Shown one piece after another: positions 53,096-64,000 of a stretch of 64,000 nt of DNA. Made by a program: the position numbers and the translations under genes. Location of the stretch: NCBI RefSeq assembly GCF_011759385.1, contig NZ_JAARLY010000004.1:62001-126000 (forward strand), read 5' to 3'. The stretch is from Oleiagrimonas sp. C23AA (GTDB lineage: Bacteria; Pseudomonadota; Gammaproteobacteria; Xanthomonadales; Rhodanobacteraceae). The notes under the pieces are model-generated. The model searched no databases. It saw only the letters and a program-made list of their open reading frames with translations, and was not told the DNA's origin. Position 1 is the first letter of the stretch; each line of letters starts with the position of its first letter.

Positions 53096-53887
53096 TCACT
53101 TAACGGTCGGCGTCGGCGCGTCCACGCGAGCACCCGTCGCGAAGTAGTCGTGCAGGTCGTGCGCGAACTCGTCGAACTGAGCGTAGGTCAGACGGTTGGA
53201 ACGGTTGAAGAAGTTGTAGGCAAGCACGGCCGGGATGGCGGTGAACAGACCAAAGGCGGTCATGATCAGGGCCTCACCCACCGGGCCGGCCACAGCGGCC
53301 ATCGAAGCGTTGCCGCTGGCGCCGATGCGGATCAGGGCGCCGTAGATGCCCCACACGGTACCGAGCAGGCCGACGAACGGCGCGGACGAACCGACCGTGG
53401 CCAGCAGGGTCATGCCGCCTTCCAGACGCAGGCTCTCGCGAGCCACGGCCTGACGCAGGGCGCGGTCGATGAACTCGGAGCGGTTCAGGGTCTGCGCCAG
53501 CTGACCACCGTCGGCGTTCTTGTGATGCGCGGCGGCCGAGGCGCAATCCAGGGCGATCTTGGAGAATGGTTCGCCCTTGGGCTGCTTCTCCATCTCGCGG
53601 ATGGCGTCCTGCGCGTTGTTGGTATTCCAGAAGGCGTGGATCACCTTCTGGGCACGCGAACGCACCATGGAGTTGCGGATGGCGTTGGCGACGATGAAGT
53701 ACCAGGAGGCCAGCGACATCACCGACAGGGTGACGAACACGATCCAGCCCAGGGCGTCGAAGTTGTGGATGAGGTTGCCGAAGCCGGCCTGGGCCATGGC
53801 GTGGGCGTTGGAGTTTTCTCCCATACCCGGCATCGAAGTCGGATCGGCCGGCGGGCTGGAAGGCTGAGCAGAGGTGTCTTGGAACAT
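53096..53887 (-). CDS. exbB: ExbB proton channel protein (MotA/TolQ/ExbB family)
   Basis: A 263-residue protein with three transmembrane helices. The conserved channel block is GLLGTVWGIYGALIRIGASGNASMAAVAGPVGEALIMTAFGLFTAIPAVLAYNFFNRSNR, containing the family's paired helices and Thr/Glu path residues. Start 53887 (MFQDTSAQPSSPP) has AAGGG 7 bases upstream; a longer frame to 53908 lacks one. The N-terminal Pro/Ser extension before the first helix resembles long-form ExbB. It lies between tonB and exbD1 in the energising operon. Confidence 0.93.
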   Translation of the reverse strand: MFQDTSAQPSSPPADPTSMPGMGENSNAHAMAQAGFGNLIHNFDALGWIVFVTLSVMSLASWYFIVANAIRNSMVRSRAQKVIHAFWNTNNAQDAIREMEKQPKGEPFSKIALDCASAAAHHKNADGGQLAQTLNRSEFIDRALRQAVARESLRLEGGMTLLATVGSSAPFVGLLGTVWGIYGALIRIGASGNASMAAVAGPVGEALIMTAFGLFTAIPAVLAYNFFNRSNRLTYAQFDEFAHDLHDYFATGARVDAPTPTVK

Positions 53888-53931
53888 AACGCTACCCTTG
53901 AAAGTCAAGCGTGAACTTTAGCCGTGGGAAA

Positions 53932-54594
53932 TTACAGCTGGTTTAGGGAGAAAGTAACTGGAATACGGGCCCAGCCCTCGTAGGCATGACCGCCCTTCTG
54001 TCCGGGGTTGTAATGCAGGCGCTCGGCCCACCGGAGAGCAGCACGATCAAGCTCACGGTAACCGCTGGACTTGTCAATCTTGACCTTCTTAGCGGAACCG
54101 TCAGTACCCACCAGGACCAGCACGACCGCCGTACCCTCATGACGCTGGCGGATGGCCTGCGACGGATACCGGGGTTTGATACCGCTGTTGAGACTGATGT
54201 TCTGACTCGGAGCGATAGTCTGCGGCGGTGCCGGTGGTGCCGGCGGCGCGGGCGGAGCCGGCGGCGTCGACATCGGCGTCGGCTCAGCGACCGGCGGCGG
54301 CGGAGCCGGCGGCGGTGGCTGCGGCGGCGGCTGCACCTGGTGAATGATCTTCGGCGGCGGCGGCTGCTTCGGCGGCTCAGGCGGCGGCGGCGGCGGCGGC
54401 GGCGGGGGCGGCGGCGGCTGGATGAACTCCACCTGCACCACCTTGTCCTTCTGCTTCTTCTCAGCCTTCGGCGGTGTCGCCGGGGCAAGTAGCATCAGGA
54501 AGGCGAACGAGTGCAGGGCAATGGCCACGGCCATCGCGCTGGTACGCCTCCAGTTAAACGACTCAGGGCCGTTGTTGTGAATGCTTGATGCCAT
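53932..54594 (-). CDS. tonB: Energy transducer TonB
   Basis: A 220-residue TonB. One N-terminal transmembrane helix contains the ExbB-contacting His (TSAMAVAIALHSFAFLMLLAP). Then comes a periplasm-spanning Pro-rich rod of about 80 residues, including 13 consecutive prolines and P-A-P/P-E-P runs, and the C-terminal domain (IKPRYPSQAIRQRHEGTAVVLVLVGTDGSAKKVKIDKSSGYRELDRAALR). It transmits proton-motive force to TonB-dependent outer-membrane receptors. The poly-proline stretch is encoded by a GGC/GGT-rich repeat (complement) near 54226-54420 that is prone to slippage. Confidence 0.93.
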   Translation of the reverse strand: MASSIHNNGPESFNWRRTSAMAVAIALHSFAFLMLLAPATPPKAEKKQKDKVVQVEFIQPPPPPPPPPPPPPEPPKQPPPPKIIHQVQPPPQPPPPAPPPPVAEPTPMSTPPAPPAPPAPPAPPQTIAPSQNISLNSGIKPRYPSQAIRQRHEGTAVVLVLVGTDGSAKKVKIDKSSGYRELDRAALRWAERLHYNPGQKGGHAYEGWARIPVTFSLNQL

Positions 54595-54783
54595 CAGTCA
54601 AGTCAATATCAATCGTGATTCGATGCCACACCCGGCGTCGGAGGAAGGATGCTTAGCAGCCTTTCACCGAAGCTCAGGAGGCGGGAAGTAAATCACGGTA
54701 CACCAGTGGGGAACTTTTGTATAGTCCCGAGGTTATACCGAAAATTCCTTTGCCAATGAATATCTTAGCGTATCGGCAACAGC

Positions 54784-56082
54784 TCAGTGGCCGGACTTCT
54801 TCAGCCAGGCTTCGGCCTTGGCATGGGTTTCCGGATCCTTGGCAGCCTGCTTCATGGCAGCCACGGCGGCGGGCTTGTTCTTGAGCCCACGTTCGGCCTC
54901 GGCCAGCAGCATGTAGGCGGTGCCCTCGTGCTTGACGCCCTTGGCGATAGCGGCCTTGATCGCGTCGCGACCGGCCGAGTACTTGTTGTCGTTGATCAAC
55001 AGCTGGCCCAGACGCAGCGAGGCGTCACCCTGACCGCTGGCAGCCATGTTCGCAGCCTTCTTGTAGGCGGCAATGGCCTTGCTCTGCTGATCGCCGATAT
55101 AGGCGGCGTCGCCCTCAAGCTTGTAGACATCGTAGCTGGGCTTGACGATGCCCTTCTGCATGCCTTCCTCCAGCACGCCGGTGGCCTTGCTGGCGTAGTT
55201 CTTGGAGTTGTCGCTGCCCTGACCGATGACCAGGTACAGCTTGGCCATGTTGATGTAGTCCTTCTGGTCCTTCAGCGTGCCGTTGTTGCGGGCCTGCTCC
55301 ATCAGCTTGAGCGCTTCGGGGTACTTCTGCGCCTGCACCAGCAGCGAGATCGCGTTGCGCAGCGTGGTGGCGTCGTTCGGATTCTTCTTCAGCATCTGCT
55401 CGGCCATTTGCGTGGCCTGGCCGTTCTGGCCCGACTCGGCATAGCTGGCCATCAGGATCTGGTTCCAGGAATCCTTCGGGTTCTTGCTCATCGACTGCGC
55501 CTTCTTGATGGCGGCGATGGCCTCGGGGTACTTCTCGAGGCGATAGTCGATGTTGCCTTCCAGCGCGTAGGAATCAGCCGTCTCGCGCTTGCCCTGCTGG
55601 CGCCACTCCTGCAGCGTCTGCAGCGCTTCCTTGTACTGCTGGTTGGCGACGTAGAACTGCGCCAGTTCGTACTTGAGCTGGAAGTAGGTGTCGTTCGGCA
55701 TCACGCCGATATCCAGGGCCTTCTTCAGGTCGGCAATGGCACCGGGAAGGTCCTGCTTGTTGTACTTGAGATTGGCCAGACCCTGCAGGGCCAGCGCCTG
55801 GGCATACTTGCTCTTGGTCGCCGAGCCGTCGGCCAGAGGACCGAGCAGCTGCTTGGCCTGGTCGGCCTGACCGGCATTGACCGCATTCAGACCCTTGTTG
55901 AGCGCTTCCTGATCCTTCTTCTTGTGCAGGTCCAGCTTCGGCGCCTGACGCGTAGCGTTCGGATACAGCGACTCTTTCTTCTGGTCTTCCTTGTGGTGAT
56001 CGCGAGCCATGACGGGGCTGCTGACCAGCACCAGGGCCAGCGCAGAGCCGGCGAGCATCTTGGAGATCAATCCGGTTTTCAT
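54784..56082 (-). CDS. Periplasmic tetratricopeptide repeat protein
   Basis: A 432-residue protein with a signal peptide (MKTGLISKMLAGSALALVLVSSPVMA) and about nine TPR-like helical pairs: ALNKGLNAVNAGQADQAKQLLGPLAD, YAQALALQGLANLKYNKQDLPGAIADLKKAL, YKEALQTLQEWRQQGK, YPEAIAAIKKAQ and others. A Lys/His-rich linker (DHHKEDQKKESLYP) follows the signal. Its conserved position next to tonB-exbBD in Xanthomonadales suggests a role with TonB-dependent uptake, but no activity is established here. The 189 bases up to tonB hold AT-rich promoter-like sequence without a clear -35/-10 pair. Confidence 0.82.
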   Translation of the reverse strand: MKTGLISKMLAGSALALVLVSSPVMARDHHKEDQKKESLYPNATRQAPKLDLHKKKDQEALNKGLNAVNAGQADQAKQLLGPLADGSATKSKYAQALALQGLANLKYNKQDLPGAIADLKKALDIGVMPNDTYFQLKYELAQFYVANQQYKEALQTLQEWRQQGKRETADSYALEGNIDYRLEKYPEAIAAIKKAQSMSKNPKDSWNQILMASYAESGQNGQATQMAEQMLKKNPNDATTLRNAISLLVQAQKYPEALKLMEQARNNGTLKDQKDYINMAKLYLVIGQGSDNSKNYASKATGVLEEGMQKGIVKPSYDVYKLEGDAAYIGDQQSKAIAAYKKAANMAASGQGDASLRLGQLLINDNKYSAGRDAIKAAIAKGVKHEGTAYMLLAEAERGLKNKPAAVAAMKQAAKDPETHAKAEAWLKKSGH

Positions 56083-56218
56083 TGGATACCTCGTGGTGTT
56101 CGTCGTGCCCCTGGGCACGCGGGGAGCCGTTGAGATTAACCGCAGATTCGTGCCGGACTCAAGTTGCATTGCATGAGGCAAAACAATCACTTGTTAGATT
56201 TGCGTTGCACCGATTCAC

Positions 56219-56253
56219 AAAAAAAGGCGGAACCCGTTCCCGGATTCCGCCTT
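56219..56253 (-). terminator. Rho-independent terminator of gyrB
   Basis: AAGGCGGAA and TTCCGCCTT (56224-56232, 56245-56253) form a 9-bp stem, followed on the minus strand by seven T (complement of 56219-56225). It lies 23 bases after the gyrB stop: a textbook intrinsic terminator. Confidence 0.88.
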
Positions 56254-56276
56254 CGATCTATAGATATTACAAATAC

Positions 56277-59835
<3,559 letters not shown>

Positions 59836-59864
59836 GCCGTCGTTCCTGTTTGATCAGCGGATAC

Positions 59865-59901
59865 AAAAACGCCGGACCGGTCTTAGCGACCGGCCCGGCG
59901 T
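59865..59901 (-). terminator. Rho-independent terminator between dnaN and recF
   Basis: A long stem (59869-59882 with 59888-59901; ACGCCGG-A-CCGGTC against GACCGG-C-CCGGCGT, one mismatch, loop TTAGC) is followed on the minus strand by TTTTTG. It lies 27 bases after the dnaN stop and should largely separate dnaA-dnaN from recF-gyrB transcription. Confidence 0.85.
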
Positions 59902-59928
59902 CGAATGACGTTCAGAGCATTTCCGACG

Positions 59929-61029
59929 TCACAGACGCAACGGCATGATCACATGGCGGGTGCGTTCGTCCTCGACATCCTGCAGCAGACAGCTGGACTG
60001 TGCATCTCGCAGGCTGACGCGGACACGATCCCCGCGCAACGCACCGAGCGCATCCATCAGGTAGCCGACGTTGAAGCCAACCGACAGATCGTCGACGCTG
60101 GTTTCCGCTTCCAGCTCTTCGACCGCCTCTTCCTGTTCCGGATTGTGCGCGACAATGCGCAGGGTACCCGGTGAAACCTCCAGCTTCACGCCACGGTACT
60201 TCTCATTGGAGAGAATCGCCGCGCGTTGCAGGGAGGCGCGAAGCATATCGCGCTCGATGTCCACCGTTTTGTCGGCGCCGATCGGTACCACCGCCTCGTA
60301 GTCCGGGAAACGGCCGTCGATCAGCTTGGAGGTAAACACCACATCATCGCGGTGCACGCGCAAGTGATTGCGCCCGAACTCCAGCTCTACTTCGCCTTCG
60401 CCGGCTTCGAACAAGCCCACCAGCTCCAGCACGCCCTTGCGTGGAATGATGATCTGCCGGCGTGAACCGACACCGGCTTCGATCTCGGTCTCGGCCATGG
60501 CCAGACGATGACCATCGGTAGCCACGCAGCGCAGCGTGTTCTCGGCCAGATCCAGCAGCATGCCGTTCAAGTAATAGCGCACGTCCTGATTGGCCATCGC
60601 GAAGGCAGTGCGATCCATCAGATCCTTGAGCACCGCTTCAGGCAGGCGCACGCGCTCGACCAACTCGATCTCGTCGATGGTCGGAAACTCGGTGGCCGGC
60701 AGCGTGGCCAGGGTGAAACGGCTGCGTCCGGCGTGCAGCGCCACGCGTTCGCCGTTCTGTCTCAGATCGATGCGTACGCCATCGGGCAAGGCACGCACGA
60801 TGTCAAACATCTTGCGCGCGGGAATGGTGACTTCGCCTTCACCGGTTTCCTCGGCGGCGGCAGACGCGACCATTTCCACTTCCAGGTCGGTACCGGTCAT
60901 CGACACCTTGCCATCGCGGACCTGCACCAGAAGATTCGCCAGCACCGGCAGCGTCTGTCGGCGCTCAACGACACCGACCACTTGCTGCAAGGGCTTGAGC
61001 AGCACTTCTCGTTGAATGCTGAATTGCAT
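59929..61029 (-). CDS. dnaN: DNA polymerase III sliding clamp (beta subunit)
   Basis: A 366-residue clamp with three similar domains, starting MQFSIQREVLLKPLQQVVGVVERRQTLPVLANLLV at 61029. An eight-residue longer start in frame is not family-like. The client-binding pocket residues are in the C-terminal end, SSCLLQDVEDERTRHVIMPLRL, with the conserved MPLRL terminus. It tethers DNA polymerases and mismatch-repair proteins to DNA. It follows dnaA across the probable origin. Confidence 0.98.
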   Translation of the reverse strand: MQFSIQREVLLKPLQQVVGVVERRQTLPVLANLLVQVRDGKVSMTGTDLEVEMVASAAAEETGEGEVTIPARKMFDIVRALPDGVRIDLRQNGERVALHAGRSRFTLATLPATEFPTIDEIELVERVRLPEAVLKDLMDRTAFAMANQDVRYYLNGMLLDLAENTLRCVATDGHRLAMAETEIEAGVGSRRQIIIPRKGVLELVGLFEAGEGEVELEFGRNHLRVHRDDVVFTSKLIDGRFPDYEAVVPIGADKTVDIERDMLRASLQRAAILSNEKYRGVKLEVSPGTLRIVAHNPEQEEAVEELEAETSVDDLSVGFNVGYLMDALGALRGDRVRVSLRDAQSSCLLQDVEDERTRHVIMPLRL

Positions 61030-61241
61030 GGTTATGCCCCTTGTCCCCAATCCTGCTTATCTGTGTATGAAAAGAAAAAAGTGGTAGTAGCAGGGGCTGT
61101 GAATGACGGTACAAACCCCATTTCCACATTTAAAACAGTAACTTGCATTTATTTCGTCGGTGCGTTTCGCTTCGGACAAAATGTGGGTGAGTTGTGGATA
61201 ACTTTCGATTTTGAATTCATCCAAAGCTTATCCACAGCTTC
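61030..61241. other. Probable replication origin (oriC) between dnaA and dnaN
   Basis: A 212-base intergenic region with two perfect DnaA boxes in inverted orientation: TGTGGATAA at 61193-61201 and TTATCCACA at 61228-61236. They flank an AT-rich stretch (TTTCGATTTTGAATTCATCC). A second AT-rich stretch (61065-61160) holds AAAAGAAAAAAG and ATTTAAAACAGTAAC, a possible unwinding element. In Xanthomonas the functional origin lies in this same dnaA-dnaN gap, which supports the call. Confidence 0.75.
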
Positions 61242-62582
61242 TCAACCGGTGAGTATACGGATCAACTGCTCCCAGTCCTGCTTCATGCGTACATCTTTCT
61301 CGCACAGACCACGGATGGTGCGACAGGCATGCAGGACCGTGGTGTGATCACGTCCACCAAAGGCCTCACCGATTTCAGGCAGGCTGTGCTCGGTCAGCTC
61401 CTTGGCCAGGGCCATGGCCACCTGCCGCGGGCGCGCCAGGGAACGCACACGGCGCTTGGACAGCAGATCGGACAGACGCACCTGATAGTAGTCGGCGACC
61501 GTCTTCTGGATGTTGGGAATGGTGACCGCCTGCGCGTGCGTGCTGAGCAGGTCGCGCAGCGTCTCCTGGGCAAAATCGGCGGTGATCGGCCGGCCGAAGA
61601 AGTTGGCGCGCGCCGCCAGCGTGTTGAGCGCGCCTTCCAGGTCGCGCACGTTGGAGCGAATGCGCCGCGCCAGCAGCATGGCTACGTCCTCGGGGATCGC
61701 CACGCCCTTGTCCTGAGCCTTGGACAACAGGATCGCCGCCCGCGTTTCAAAGTCCGGTGGCTCGATGGCCACCGACAGGCCCCAACCCAGACGCGATTTC
61801 AGCCGAGGCTCCAGCTTGTCCACTTCCTTCGGATAGCGGTCGCAGGTCAGGATGATCTGCTGCTTGGACTCGAACAGCGCATTGAAGGTGTGGAAGAACT
61901 CCTCCTGCGTGGTGTCTTTGCCGGCAAAGAACTGGATATCGTCGATCAGCAGCGCATCGACCGAACGGAAGCGACGCTTGAACTCATCCATGCTCTTGGT
62001 GCGCAGCGCCTCGATCATGGAGCCGACGAACTGCTCCGAACGCAGGTACAGCACCTTGGTGTCGGGGTTGAGTTCGCGGATCAGGTTGCCGGCCGCATGC
62101 ATCAGATGGGTCTTGCCCAGGCCGGTGCCGCCATAAAGCAGCAACGGGTTGTAGGCGCGGCCCGGGTTCTGCGCCACCTGCATGGCGGCGGCCTTGCCCA
62201 GCTGGTTGGACTTGCCTTCGACGAAGGTTTCGAAGGTGTAGTGCGGGTCCAGGTTGTGGATGTGCGCCGGCTCCGGCGGTGGCGCCGGACGTGCGGCGCC
62301 GGCCAGCGGCCGCATCGGCGCGCTGGCCGGTACAGTGCGCGCACTGGTCGAGCCGACACCCATGCGCACCGGCACGTCGTGCCCGCGTATGTGTGCAAGA
62401 ACGCTGAGGATGTGCGGCAAGTGTTCGTTGCGCACGACATCCAGCGTATAGGCGTTGGGCGCGTACAGGTGCAGGCCTTCGGTGTCCTCGCGCGCCTGCA
62501 ACGGCATCAGCCAGGTATGCAGGTCCTCCGCGCTGATTTCGCCTTCCAGCCGCTCCAGACAGCGCCGCCAAAGATCGCTCAT
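61242..62582 (-). CDS. dnaA: Chromosomal replication initiator DnaA
   Basis: A 446-residue AAA+ initiator. Domain I starts [30 protein letters not shown] at 62582; the 56 codons upstream in frame are not DnaA-like. Domain II is a short Pro/Ala linker. Domain III has Walker [20 protein letters not shown], Walker [13 protein letters not shown] and the sensor and arginine regions; domain IV has the DNA-binding [22 protein letters not shown]. It binds DnaA boxes and unwinds oriC, here directly downstream. Confidence 0.98.
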   Translation of the reverse strand: MSDLWRRCLERLEGEISAEDLHTWLMPLQAREDTEGLHLYAPNAYTLDVVRNEHLPHILSVLAHIRGHDVPVRMGVGSTSARTVPASAPMRPLAGAARPAPPPEPAHIHNLDPHYTFETFVEGKSNQLGKAAAMQVAQNPGRAYNPLLLYGGTGLGKTHLMHAAGNLIRELNPDTKVLYLRSEQFVGSMIEALRTKSMDEFKRRFRSVDALLIDDIQFFAGKDTTQEEFFHTFNALFESKQQIILTCDRYPKEVDKLEPRLKSRLGWGLSVAIEPPDFETRAAILLSKAQDKGVAIPEDVAMLLARRIRSNVRDLEGALNTLAARANFFGRPITADFAQETLRDLLSTHAQAVTIPNIQKTVADYYQVRLSDLLSKRRVRSLARPRQVAMALAKELTEHSLPEIGEAFGGRDHTTVLHACRTIRGLCEKDVRMKQDWEQLIRILTG

Positions 62583-62699
62583 GAAACCTCTATCCGGATA
62601 AAGGGCGTGCGTGTGCACGCGTGGGGCGGGACACGAAAGTCTAGCAGGATGCGCCATGTACATTGTCGGTGCCAGTATCGGCGCATACCCCGCAAATAG

Positions 62700-62763
62700 T
62701 TGACAAAACGGCAAATGCTTCGCATAATCCCGCGTCTTTTTCTCAATCACCTTTTCAGGAGGA
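62700..62763 (+). promoter_or_regulatory. rpmH promoter and ribosome-binding site
   Basis: TTGACA (62700-62705), a 17-base spacer and CATAAT (62723-62728) make a near-consensus sigma-70 promoter. AGGAGGA (62757-62763) lies 4 bases before the rpmH ATG. Strong expression is expected for a ribosomal protein gene. Confidence 0.85.
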
Positions 62764-62767
62764 AGCC

Positions 62768-62902
62768 ATGAAGCGGACCTTCCAGCCCAGCAAGCTCAAG
62801 CGCGCCCGCACGCACGGCTTTCGTGCCCGTATGCGTACGGCCGACGGCCGCAAGATCATCAACGCCCGTCGTGCCAAGGGCCGCAAGCGCCTGATCCCGT
62901 AA
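62768..62902 (+). CDS. rpmH: 50S ribosomal protein L34
   Basis: A 44-residue basic protein ([44 protein letters not shown]), the exact length and sequence pattern of bacterial L34 in the large ribosomal subunit. Transcribed divergently from dnaA and followed 16 bases later by rnpA, the universal order. Confidence 0.98.
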   Translation: MKRTFQPSKLKRARTHGFRARMRTADGRKIINARRAKGRKRLIP

Positions 62903-62918
62903 GACAAGGCGTTTGTTG

Positions 62919-63299
62919 ATGTGCGACGCAGGCCTGCCGCGCGAGGCGCGGCTCCGCCGCGCCGCTGATTTTGCCGCCCTGCGTCACAGCGCCGGCCGGC
63001 TGTCCAGCGGATCGTTCCGGATCCGCTTCGGCAGCAATGAGGCCGGCGTTGCGCGTCTGGGCCTTGCGATCTCCAAGCGCGTTTCCAAGCGTGCCGTGGA
63101 CCGCAACCGCATCAAGCGCGTGATCCGTGAATCGTTTCGTTACGCACGCCTTGATTTGCCCGCGGTCGACATCCTGGTCATGGCCCGTGAATCGGCCCGG
63201 GATGCCGACCTGGCCACGCTGCGCGACGAACTGACGCGCCTGTGGAAGAAGCTTTCCACGTTGAAGGTGCCGCCAAGGCCCGGCAAAATCGCGCGCTGA
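62919..63299 (+). CDS. rnpA: Ribonuclease P protein component
   Basis: A 126-residue basic protein that helps the RNase P RNA mature tRNA 5' ends. The signature RLGLAISKRVSKRAVDRNRIKRVIRESFR contains the RNR motif, with AADFAALRHSAGRLSSGSFRIRF at the front. I take ATG 62919 (MCDAGLPREARLRRAADF); a TTG at 62913 would add two residues. A yidD gene, often between rnpA and yidC, is absent: only 88 bases separate them. Confidence 0.95.
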   Translation: MCDAGLPREARLRRAADFAALRHSAGRLSSGSFRIRFGSNEAGVARLGLAISKRVSKRAVDRNRIKRVIRESFRYARLDLPAVDILVMARESARDADLATLRDELTRLWKKLSTLKVPPRPGKIAR

Positions 63300-63387
63300 C
63301 CCTCGCTCGTCCCGCGCCGCCGCGGTCGGGACGAACCACCGCTCTGGCTGCCATGCCGCACGGTGCTCCAACCGGATCCTTCCCGCG

Positions 63388-64000
63388 ATGAATCAAACCC
63401 GCACGTTCCTTGTCCTGGTGCTGCTTTTCGTGGCGTATCTGCTGTGGAACCAGTGGGAGAACGATTACGCCCGCCCGGCCGCCACGCCGACGCCCAGCGC
63501 GCAGACCGATCAGGGTGCGCCCAGCAAGGCGTCCGCCAGCAACGGCGACGTGCCCGATGCCGGCAGCGCGGCCACACCCAGCGTGCCGACCGACGAGCAG
63601 GCCAGTGCCAGCACGCCCAGTGCACCGGGCGCCAGTGCCAAGCCGTCCAGCCATGGCCAGCTGGTTACGGTCAGCACGCCGCTGCTGCGCCTGACCATCG
63701 ACACCCGCGGCGGCTCGATCATCAAGGCGGAATTGCTGGGCTACCCCAAAACGCTGAAATCCACTGAGTCGGTGCACCTGCTCGACGATCAGGCCGACAG
63801 CTTCTTTGTGGCCCAGAGTGGCCTGATCAGTGCGCATGATGCCGCGCCCGATCATCGCGCCATGTTCCACGCCGAGAAGACCGACTACCAGATGGGGCCG
63901 GGCGCCAAGACGCTGGTGGTGCCGCTGACCTGGACCAATGGCCAGGGCCTGACCGTGACCAAGCGCTACGTGCTCACGCGCGGCAGCTATCAGGTGCAGC
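63388..64000 (+). CDS. yidC: Membrane protein insertase YidC, N-terminal part
   Basis: Starts at ATG 63388 and runs off the window's right edge (204 codons visible). MNQTRTFLVLVLLFVAYLLWNQWENDY is the first transmembrane helix. Then comes a low-complexity Ala/Ser/Pro/Thr linker of about 70 residues and the opening of the periplasmic P1 domain (VTVSTPLLRLTIDTRGGSIIKAELLGYPKTL, then FHAEKTDYQMG). It inserts and folds inner-membrane proteins with or without SecYEG. Partial only because of the window edge. Confidence 0.96.
   Translation, partial: MNQTRTFLVLVLLFVAYLLWNQWENDYARPAATPTPSAQTDQGAPSKASASNGDVPDAGSAATPSVPTDEQASASTPSAPGASAKPSSHGQLVTVSTPLLRLTIDTRGGSIIKAELLGYPKTLKSTESVHLLDDQADSFFVAQSGLISAHDAAPDHRAMFHAEKTDYQMGPGAKTLVVPLTWTNGQGLTVTKRYVLTRGSYQVQ

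Overview
This is a high-GC gammaproteobacterial chromosome segment. The order yidC-rnpA-rpmH / dnaA-dnaN-recF-gyrB-TPR gene-tonB-exbB-exbD-exbD-pdxJ is that of the Xanthomonadales (Lysobacterales), and the overall gene content suggests a Rhodanobacteraceae-like organism. That assignment is inference from gene order and protein resemblance; no database was searched. The window includes the probable replication origin, between dnaA and dnaN.

Layout. (1) 1-14.9 kb is core or ordinary accessory chromosome. It holds a MbcA/ParS-type antitoxin, a DUF885 protein, a WYL regulator, a glutathione transferase, fructose-1,6-bisphosphatase, a class II amidotransferase, an aldo/keto reductase, a self-contained GntR-ABC-membrane protein operon with duplicated membrane genes, an ABC1/UbiB-type kinase and a DUF4142 protein. 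(2) 15,820-38,737 is a 22.9-kb integrated mobile element. It has cut a radical SAM gene in two inside its CxxxCxxC iron-sulfur motif: the two halves lie at 14,977-15,819 and 38,738-38,989 and would join without a scar. The element encodes three consecutive tyrosine recombinases plus a small coiled-coil protein at its right end. Its cargo is defence- and SOS-like: a RloC/PrrC-like ATPase, a broken IS3 copy, an orphan antitoxin-like gene, an exported DRGH nuclease, a divergent yedK / umuD-umuC module, a tightly overlapping methyltransferase / SF2 helicase / GIY-YIG nuclease operon, and a small XRE regulator with palindromic operators. (3) 39-51 kb is core again. It holds a coniferyl-aldehyde-dehydrogenase-like gene and an acetate-use cluster (DcaP-like porin, SatP-type acetate transporter, acs, crbR-like response regulator, crbS-like symporter-sensor kinase), then a phosphopantetheinyl transferase and pdxJ. 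(4) 52-64 kb is the TonB/ExbBD energising system, a TPR protein, gyrB, recF, dnaN, the probable oriC, dnaA, rpmH, rnpA and the start of yidC.

The most interesting stretch is the mobile element. Its methyltransferase-helicase-GIY-YIG operon looks like a restriction system in which modification, translocation and cleavage sit on three separate proteins. The methyltransferase has a compositionally foreign target-recognition region. I do not recognise this gene trio as a formally named defence system, though homologous trios may well be widespread.
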